Shown piece after piece: positions 12,101 to 22,419 of a stretch of 64,000 bases of DNA; the first letter of the stretch is position 1; the number at the start of each line of letters is the position of its first letter. The translations under genes and the position numbers were made by a program. Origin of the DNA: Diphasiastrum complanatum (lineage: Eukaryota > Streptophyta > Lycopodiopsida > Lycopodiales > Lycopodiaceae); the NCBI GenBank assembly GCA_029204225.1, contig CM055108.1:22120326-22184325 (forward strand). The letters run 5' to 3'. The notes beneath the pieces are model-generated. The model saw only the letters and a program-made list of their open reading frames with translations. It was not told the origin of the DNA and did no database searches.

Positions 12101-15100
12101 ATTTCAATTTACCAGTGTCTTCCACAGGTTTGAGTGTTGCAAGCAATACGACAAATGTTACTCCTTTAGTTGCAAGTAGAAGTGAATTTTCCCCACTTGC
12201 AGTTTCCTTTGAAGGGGTGAGTCATCCGGATGAGTTTACTGATAGTTCAATCTTGTCAAGTAAACGAAAGAAGCCCCATGATTTTACAGTTGCTATAGCA
12301 GGATTAAAACCTGCAATAGTTAGTAGACAAATTGCAGCTTCAGCAGTGGGCCTTACAGGTGCAGAGTCATACAATGGGCAGGGAGCACATCAAACTGTCA
12401 CAGATTCTGCTGTCGTTTTACCTGCTTCTTCTACTTGTATATCCATACCTTTGCCTCTTGAAGTTCCTGAAGATTCTCTCTCGGCCCGGGAGGTGGTTCC
12501 AGTGGTCAAGAGCATGGGTGAGCAAGGGTCCCTTCCTCAGGATGAACCTGATCACAGTGTGGCTTCTGGTGAGCAACTGACTTCTTTTCAAGTTGCTATG
12601 GGGAAATTGGAGGAAGCTAAGCTGCTTGCTCAAAACACCAAATCTGCTGCTCTTTCTGCCTTGGAATGGAGCCAGCACCTTTGGAATCAAAGTAACAATC
12701 AAGGCATGGTGGAAAATGATTGTTTGAAGGAATCCAAATCTACTGTTCTTCCTGCAACTATTGATGCTGCTATTTCAGCTGTCAGAGCTGCAGCAGCTGC
12801 AGGAAAGGTTGCATATGAGGCTGTTATCCTTGCAAAATGTCTTTTGGATGAGTCATTACAACGGGGCAGCATAGCTACCTTGGGTGGTTCTATGAACGAA
12901 AACATAACAGAAAATGTTGAGACTTTAGCTGCAAATATCTTATGTAGTATCGAGTTTGCCAAACAGGCATCTGCAGAACGAGTTGTGGCTGCCACTCTGG
13001 CAAGTAAGAAGGCCCAAATTTTAGATGCAGTTGTTCAGGCTGCAGACCTGGCTGCAAAAGCTGCATCTCAAGCAGGAACTGTCATAACATTGGGTGAGAA
13101 TAGCTTAGAGGCCATTGTCAGGAGTCCTACGATAGGTAACAAGAGAAGCAAGGGAAGTAGTTTCATGGGGAGCAACAGTAGTGCTAAAAAAGAGACACTA
13201 CATCGCCCTATCAATATTGAATTTCGTGATGCTAATATCAAGTTCTCACCTAGGGAGAGTAAGCTAAGGAAGTCCCATTCGAAAACAAGCCGAAACATAA
13301 AAGATGAATCAAGGAGAGCAAAAGGCCTACCTGAATCTAAAGCTGGCAGAGACCAACATATTCAAACACAGATCAAGGCATTTCACTTGGCTTCAACCAC
13401 TAACCAAATAGCTACTGCTGGATCAGAGGTTGTCGATCATGATTTTCAGCTCAATCCTGCTGAAGTAGAGCAAGATGAAAGAGGCAGGATGGAGATTGAC
13501 TTATTTTCAGAGCAAGATACACATTTATCTGGCGTAGGGAACATCCGAGAAGGCGTAGCCATTGAGGTGCGTATAAGGTCAACAGTCATTGATTTCTTCT
13601 TGAAATTGGACAAGTCAATGCTGCTACACCATCTTGATTGTAACAATGATGACATAGACGATTTTGAAAACTTTAATCTTTAAAAGCACAATAGTGAAGT
13701 GGCTTTTCATAAATCATGTGTTTTCAATTAGTTGCAGTTGTACATATTCTTAAGATGCTGCAATAATTGCTTGTGAGTGTCAGATTGAAATTTTCTAGGT
13801 TGTTGTTCAGTTGAGCATGACCATCTATAACAATGGAGGAGCATATTCTGCATCACGATTGATGGTGCAGGCAGGACCCCACCATAAATCTAATGGTGTC
13901 AAATGCATGTCTATCATGATATGATGGAGGCTTCTGCACTTTTGGATGAGGGCCCTGCCTGCACCCTCAGTTGTGGTGCAAAAACTCTTTGTTATAACAA
14001 TTTGACACAAAGAATCAGCCAGAAAGACACTGATTTGTTTGCAAAGAACAATCAGTTGACGGTAACTCTTTGCCTGTCCATATGTATGTCCAAACCATCC
14101 ACCATTGCAAAACTACCCATAGCTCAATTTTGCAGATTTTGAATCTAGGAGAAGAAGGGAATCTTTTTGATTGATTACCGTAGCAGATATTTACAACTGT
14201 TATACCATGATCTACACAAATTCATCGCTAAGGCCTCGTGTGCATAAAAGCTTGGAACAAGATCTCCAAAGAAGATAAAAAATCTCAACCGTGATGTAAA
14301 GAGAACACAAGCTCACTTTGCTTACTCTTAGTATCAATTGGTGCATAATCCTAACGGAAGTTGTATGTCGCTTCTTCTTTTTACCAAAGTGCAATGATAT
14401 CTGTTATTTCGAATATTGACCACTAATTTACAAAGGGTGGTTTATTGTTGATTGGTTTCAACAGAGATTTTGGGGAGAATTTCAATTTGGATGAAGTAGT
14501 AACATATACCGCGCTTCTCCATTGTGACATTGGGTATTGTCCTAAACGTAGGTTTCACCGGAACGAGATTCCTCCATTGTGCTGCGGTGTGTAGGGCACA
14601 GTATACTGTCTCTCGATTTTCTTCATTCAGACAATAATTCTTGAACTCTGTACTGGTGTATTTGCCACCATTATCAGATCTCAAAATTTTAATCTTTCTT
14701 CCTGTTTGTGTTTCGATTGAACTCTTGAACTGCTTGAAAACAGTAAACACATCAGACTTTTTCTTCAAGAAGTAGACGAAGGTCATGTGTGTGTAATCGT
14801 CTATGAAAGTAGCAAAGTACTACGATCCAGATATAGATGGACCCTTCATAGGCCCACACAGATCGCTATGAATCAGTCCAAGAGGCTCCTGGGCTCGTGC
14901 TCCTTCGAACCTGAATGGTTCACGGTGCTGTTTGCCCAACAGATGTTGTGTCTTGGCTGTCTTGAGAATCAGTATGATCTCTCATGATGACTTCATCTAC
15001 CACAACTTTAATAGCATCGCTGAATGTCATATTAGGCGTCCTCATGAGTATGGACCTCAGACTGTAGTAGGATGATGGTAGAGTCCTTATACATCGTTGA

Positions 15101-15971
15101 TCTCTTATATTGGAGAATGGAAGACAATGCTCCATTTGGAAGACAAAGGTTATGCTGGTTCTCAAGAGGAATGCAGTGTGGGAGATTGTGAATGGAACCC
15201 CACCAGCAGATGGAGCTACACAAAGAGATTGAGATAGGTGGAATGAGAAGAATGATCAAGCATGTGCTTGGATCAGTCTTTCCACTTCAGAAGACATCCT
15301 ACTAGAAATATCTGAGATGAATAGTGCGAAAGATATTTGGAACTATCTAAAAAATAAATTTGAAACTAAATCCACTTTTGAAGTTGTACATATTTCAAAT
15401 AGATTGTATACAATGACATGGAGTGGTAAAAGTGATATAAAGAAATTTATATCAGAAATGAAAAATCACTTTACTTCTCTAGCTCTTGCAAGACAAGAAG
15501 ATGCCATTAACAATGGCCCGAAGTTATCTATTTTTCTTGGTGCTCTTCCTACTTCTTTTGACCCACTTAGAACAATTCTTGCAAGAACACGTAACATGAG
15601 TTTTGAAGAAGCCAATAATGTAGTGATAAAAGAAGATCACCTCAGAAGAGAAAGAGCAACCCGGCACCAGCATGATAGTAAGCCACAGGAAGCTTACTTC
15701 ACCAAGAAGAATCCGGGAGACAAGAAGAAGAAGAAGCAGAAGGCTAAGGAGTGCAAAGAGAAGGGGCCGAAACCCACATGTGAATACTGTGGGAAAGATG
15801 GCCATACACCCACCAAATGTTGGTGCAATCCGAAGATACCTTGCATACATTGCAAGATCATCGGTCACGCAGCTATCTATTGCGAGCAAAATCCAAGGAA
15901 GAAGAAAGGAAAACCGAAGGCACACCTTGTTGAAGACAACTCTACCTATGAAGTTAGAGAGGCATCCAAAT

Positions 15972-16010
<39 letters not shown>

Positions 16011-19000
16011 ACTCTATCTCACTCAGTTTTTGACCATTTATAGTTTGTAAGCACATTAAGCAAACAAAGTGAACGAAAAAAAATTTATGTGATTTGTTTA
16101 ATCACAAAGAAAGTTATCAATGACAGAAGTTACAATCGGCAAAACTGATAGCAACAGCACCTTGTGCACACAAAACAAAGGACAACTTTTCACTGTAAGA
16201 CATTCCATGAGTTTGCTACTGGAGGGTGAATTGGGAGGAATAGAAAGCAAGAATAAGGGTTGGAAAATGAGTTGGTTATCATTTGTGGAGTAGTGTAGTG
16301 GCAGCCACATTGTTTCGTTTTCCTTTATTACAGTTTTTGGAGGCTTTTATGCGCTCCATGGTTACCACATACTTGACATGTATTTCCTTAGTCTTATATG
16401 CCTTTTGGCATGGAAAAGACATTAATAAAGCTTTCTTTCTTTCTCTCTCTCTCTCTCTCTCCTCATTCATGGAGCAGTCCAAGGTTTGACTCAGTTGGCT
16501 AGCTTGGCATCCAAAGTTTCTTTGGTCCCAAGTTCAAAGCCCCTTGGAAACCAAGATGCATTCATGGAGCAGTGCGGTATTTTCTCTCCTCTTCGTTCTA
16601 TGTTCGTGCACTCAATCGATGTAGACACGTAGTGCATTGAAGTGATTCCTTCGAAATGGGGCAAGTGTTGGTGCACGGAGGAGCGAGGTCCATAAGATTC
16701 AAGTTAAATTATAATGGATGATGCTGATCAAATCTTGCTGGTCCACGATTGACCATTGAGATTCCAAATAGCTTACACTTCATTTTTTCAAAGATTGAAG
16801 TTTAGTTTGTTAAGGCCTAAAGTACTGGCCCCTTTGCCCTTCAAGGCTCAAGAAAGGATCCTTGGTTTGAAAGGTTTTTCCAATTTCTTAAGGCTTGCCT
16901 ACTAAAACTTTCCAGTACAAACAACAAAAACAAAGTAATAATCACTAGTAGAGAAAAGTATTGTATCACCAATTTTAGCAGACAAAGGGCTTTGTGGGAG
17001 TGATTAGCTACTCGTTGATCCAAAAATCTTTGGAATCGAAGATCTGTTGGCAAAGAATAAATTTTAAAAAAAGGCTATTTGCAAGGAAAGTGCCATTTCT
17101 GTGCAACACTTTTGAGATTTTTGAGGCCAAAATTTTCAAATTTCAATAACTTTTCAACGGAACATCGGATTGAGAAGCTGCATGAGACAAACTTGATTCA
17201 TTTTGTAGGAAATTTTTTAATTTCTTCAATTATTTTTGTTGTTTGAAAGTGTTTAAAGGGCATGACTATGATGATGAGCGAGAGTATCCTGAGTGAATCA
17301 AGCAAAGTTCAAAGGAGCCGACAATCATGCGGTATGGAAGTTCAAGCTCAAGAATAATTTAATGGAGAACGAATAGTGAGAGATTGTTACAAGTAAAGAG
17401 ACATGGCCTAAAAAAGGCCATCAGGCATTTGACAAGCAAAGTCGCAAAGCTCGAACTGCTACCAATTTATCGATCAAGGACACCATATTTTTTAGATCAC
17501 AGATTTGGAAGGACCTGAATAAGCCTATGCATACATTGAAAGATTTGTTTGGGATAACAAATACTCCTTGGGTTCTATATATAATATTTGAAGACAAAAT
17601 TGCACACACTGTTTGGCGTTGGTGGGGTCCACCATGCTAATAGTGTGAAATAGTTAGGAGAATAAGTGTGAGGGCTCTGGCGCCTTGCGTGTTTAAATCC
17701 AACTCGATGAGCACGCCATTATTCCATTTTATAGTTAGGAATAAAAGCACTTTTAAGGCCATTGTGGAATTAAATCAATTAGAGGTCTAAAAGTCAAGTT
17801 AGATGAATAAAAGGTGTTTCCCAGCTATTTTGAATCTGAGTTTAGGGAGGTAGAAATTGGTCAACCAATGTCTAAACTCCATTATAAATAGCGGTTCATT
17901 GTAATTCAATTTCATGTTCAATTAAAAGGTGGAAAGTCTACCATTTTGGCAATTGGATGCCATTGCTTGTCCTCTTCCTACTTCTCTCTCATGTTGGTTG
18001 CGGTTTTATGTTATTGCTATTTGGTGATTATCGGCTTTTGCATTCTTTACGAGAGATGAAAGAGAGGGAAGAGTAAACTTTGATTTTTGGATTGATTAGG
18101 GTTAGTGCGTGGTTAGTGGTTTGGAACCTTGCATAACATCTTGTGAAGAGGCATTCCTCCCTTGGGAATGAATTACTGTGTAATAGGGAAGGTGTAAATA
18201 CCTTGGTATCCTGTTTTGCATTACTATTGCTTGATCTAGAAAATAGGGTTTCAAGCTAGGTGAGGAAACCAACTACAATTTTGGCGCCGTTGCCAGGGAG
18301 CAATCGAAACTATTCTCAGTTAGTTAGCATACTTTTGATGAGAGTATGGCGGTCGCCGGTTAGCATGCATATAGGCATCTTGGTTATGGCATAGTAATGG
18401 TAGAATCACATTTTTGGTAGAATAGGGTTAGATTTTGGTTAGTTTGATCCTCTTGAAAATTAGAAAATTAGAAAGAAATCCAAAAAACGTTAAATTTTTG
18501 CAAAAAGCAAGTGAAAGAGTGCCAAAATTGGCAATAACTTTCTATTCCTCTTGGACTGTTCTGACATAGGGAAGCTCCAGTTTGAAGTGCAAAGGTTTGT
18601 TCTCTACCATTTTCCCAACATAGCCAAAAACATAAAAAAAAAAAACCCTTGTAAAAAATTCATGAAAAAAGAAAAGTGCTCGTAATTAGTCAGCCAACCT
18701 TCGCCCACCTCTAGAATGCCAACTCAGGCTTCTTAGAGGTTTGTGAGGGTTGGCACGTCATTAGGGCAGGAGGCTGGATCTCGCTTGTCTTCAAGCCATA
18801 GGCTAGGGCACGGAGGGTGGACCCGGATTAGGTCCTACGACGGGGTAGATTGTGAGCGTTCGATTTCTAGTAAGCATGTAATGTACCATGCCATTGTATA
18901 ATCAGAAGAACATTGAGATTAGAGATACCAAAGTATGATGGATTTGAATAGGACCCAAAAGGAAAAGAAGTAGATGAAGAAGCTCCAAAGCTCAGAGAGG

Positions 19001-22000
19001 ATGGTACAGGGGCCTTGCCAGGATCACGAGTGGGCGCAAAGGTATTAACCGGAGACTGAAGAGTGGCAATACGTGTCGAAACGGCGTCAAGACGGGAAAG
19101 GTATGGGGCATGACACGCTCGAGGGTTCTCTGTATAGCATCATCCATAGAAGCTTGAGGATCTTGCAACACCAACAATCAAATTGCAGATATCTCTACAA
19201 CTTTCATTGTAAATCAAATCTTATGCTTTGATACCAAGAAATGTCATGTACCAAGTCCAAACTAGTAGCAATTACAATGAAAGTAAAGCTAGTAGCAAGA
19301 AAACTTACAAAGCATTCAAGATAGTATATCCATAAGAAGCTAAAAACAAGAAGATCTCCATGGAATTACATTAAGGATGGGGAAATGCATAGAGTAGAGC
19401 ATGGATTCATGTGGACAGGGCACATGAGACCTAGCAAATGGTAATCCCAAGGCTCACATTCACAAAGGAGGAATTGGAGATGGGTACGTATGTTTTATCT
19501 ACCAAAAATGTGCACAAAGCCAAGAAAATGGCTATAAACTGTTGAAATATGCTTGAGCTTTGCAGACGGTGTTTCAACAGGTGTGGGGGCCAAAAACGTT
19601 TGGTGTGCTGTGCCCCCAAAAATCCAAGGACCTTTAAATGCCTTACTCAATAGAATACCCTTTCTTGGGCAACCATGCTCTAAATATCTTTCTACAGCTT
19701 CATCAAGTTTATATTCACTTGGATCTCTCATCACTGTTTTTTGTGCTTATGGATCTCAGGTTTAGTTGCGCTTGAAGCATTTTGGTATCTATAGTGGTAT
19801 GACTACCATTCAGAACGTTATGAGCATTTTATTATTTGATGTTATTGGGAAACTTGTTGAGATTTACTTTGATGATTGGTGGTGCACAGCAATCATGCTA
19901 CCATACCAACCACCTTACTGTGCAATACACGATGTGTCACCAACTTTTTGACAAAGATAAGGGAGTATTTTTTGGATACCTTCGTATCATATATATTGAT
20001 TTCTCTTTTGTGCTGAGTGTGTCGCTTTAGATCCTTCTGAATTCACTTTTCTCATAACTGTCCAAAATCTGTTGAATTTGTTGCCCTTTTTTTCCTTTCC
20101 AGTTCTTGGTTAACCTGTCATCTCTGTATGTCTTGTTATTCCATCCATGTGTACGCTTCCACTACAGAAGCTTCTTAAATTCAACAATCCTTAGTTTTGG
20201 ATAAGTCAAGCCTTTAAAACCACCTTACCACTACCCCAAGCTCCATGCACTTGACATTTTGCAACGTTTCTGTTTTGTTTGATTGCCTCTTCTTTTATGT
20301 TTCTTTAAACCCATATTTTCAAACTTTTCTTAGCCCGTTCACTAATACAATTGAGTCACTCATAGAATCATGAATAGAAACCCACAAGCAAACTGTGGTC
20401 TTTCAACTTCAATATGCTTCAACTTCCAAGCATATTCAGACTTAAATGGAAGTGTAATTCGGCTTTTTATACGAAGTATAAACTCTTAGGGCAGCGTCTA
20501 CACATTTTTTTGAGTCATCATTTTTTATGAAATGGCAATTAGATACAAACATTTGAAAACTTTTGTGTTTGTTGTCTGTCAACGTTTGTTTGCAACTGTG
20601 GTTTAATCATTGTAGTAATATTGAGCTTCATGCTATGCTTGACATGTATAGTCTAAATTCTCCAATATGTCAGAATGGACAATATGAGTCACAAAACCAA
20701 AATCTTAAACTAGCATCTTTATCATGATCTTTTCAAAGGCATAACAACTAGGCTCCATTATTGAAGTTGATCCAGACAATAGGTCCATGCAATTTTTTTG
20801 CAAGTAGTTTGTTACAGCTATATGTCAGCAATGAGTTGCATCTTGTTTGGATTTCAGTAGGTCCTTGATAACAAGCCTTTTTTCCTTTTCCTGGTATGTG
20901 CTTGGAGTTGATGCCAAGCATTTGACTTGAGTGTTGAACAAAAGGACGTCTCATTGACCACTCCCAAAGTAAAAGATGGAAAAACCCGACTCCTTGCCCT
21001 TACTTTTTGAAATGTTTTATTAGATTCCAGAGGTTCCAGGCATTCCAGACAAGCTGTGAAGCAATGCTTTACAAGGCCTCTACAAAAAAGTCCTCTGTTG
21101 GGAATGAGATAACCTGCAAAACACTCACCAAATTCTGAGATTCACTCTTAAGATTCAGAATTTTACTTGGCAGCTGATATGTGTATTGACCGTTTCTCTG
21201 CGATGCATAGCTGTTAAGCGAAGTAGTGTTGATGCTTACTGAGTTGTGTGTTGTTCACTTCTTTGTTTCAGGTTGTTCAGGAGGAAAATGGCCTTTGTGA
21301 TGGATGGTTCAAAGCTAAGGTGCTTAGTGTCAAGGGAAATAAAGTGCTCGTTGTCTATGATGAGCTCTATGACAGTGAGGGTGTGTCAGTTTGTTAGTTT
21401 TTTTTTCTGTACAATGTGATTTGCTGCCACAGTTTCATAAGCCTCTTTCTTGTAATTTTGTTGTGTGGTGTTTGGTGTTGCCTCTGTAAATTTCATCAGG
21501 AATTTCTATTTCCTTGATGAAAAGTGGTTGGTGCTGGCTTTTGAATAGTACAATGATCATAAAGGACAACTCTCTTCACTTTACAGAGGATTGTCAACTT
21601 GAGGAATGGGTACCTCTGCCAAATTCCGAGGGTGATCCTCCAAGGATACGCCTTCTGAAAGAAGATGGAATTCGAAAACGGAGGAGAGCTACAATACATA
21701 ACCAGATGTGGGTACTGGGCGACCATGTTGAAGCTTTTATAAATGATGGGTAAGTTCCTAGAACCATGCAGGCATATCATCCTAATCCAGGATACCTTTC
21801 TAGCAAAAATTCAATTAAGCTGACATTGTTATGTTTTAGATAATCCTTTGAAAATTCAATGCACATTATTCAGGTGGTGGAGAGGGGTGGTCCAATCTGT
21901 CAACGATGATGATGAGAGACATGTTACTGTACTTATTCCCGGTAATCCACACAGGAAATAGAGAACGGTTGTTTATTCCTATATTCAGAGTATCTTGATT

Positions 22001-22353
22001 GCCTTCTGCTGTTTTGTAAAACCTAGGTTTGGCGCTGTTGAGTATTTAGCTTGTTTGTTGTGATGATGGAAGGTGGAGAAGCTGTAGCCATGAAATCCTG
22101 GAATTTACGGCCATGTTTAACTTGGAAAGAAGGGAGCTGGGTGCCACAGACTGTTTCTAAGGATGTTCTTGAAGTTCAAGAGGTACAGCCACCTCAACAT
22201 CCTTCGAGGCGAAATAGCTATTAACACAGGTGTACCGTCCTTGGGTTGGGCTTGCCCACCTGAATTCAATTAATCCAGCCCATGAATGGTTGATACTCAG
22301 CCAAAAGGCCTGTTGAAGATTACAAAGAACAGTTTAGCGCATACTTTGTTCGT

Positions 22354-22419
<66 letters not shown>

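Larger units (their letters stand above)
13567..21271 (+). other. Agenet gene intron 4 (7.7 kb, mobile-element rich)
   Basis: Phase-0 intron from GTGCGT to TTTGTTTCAG. It holds a foldback element at 13,846-13,984, copia pieces at 14,442-16,010, a SINE at 16,479-16,558, gypsy pieces at 17,667-19,241 and unassigned DNA. It is more than ten times longer than any other intron of the gene; family members elsewhere have the same two exons on either side of the Agenet module start. Confidence 0.85.
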
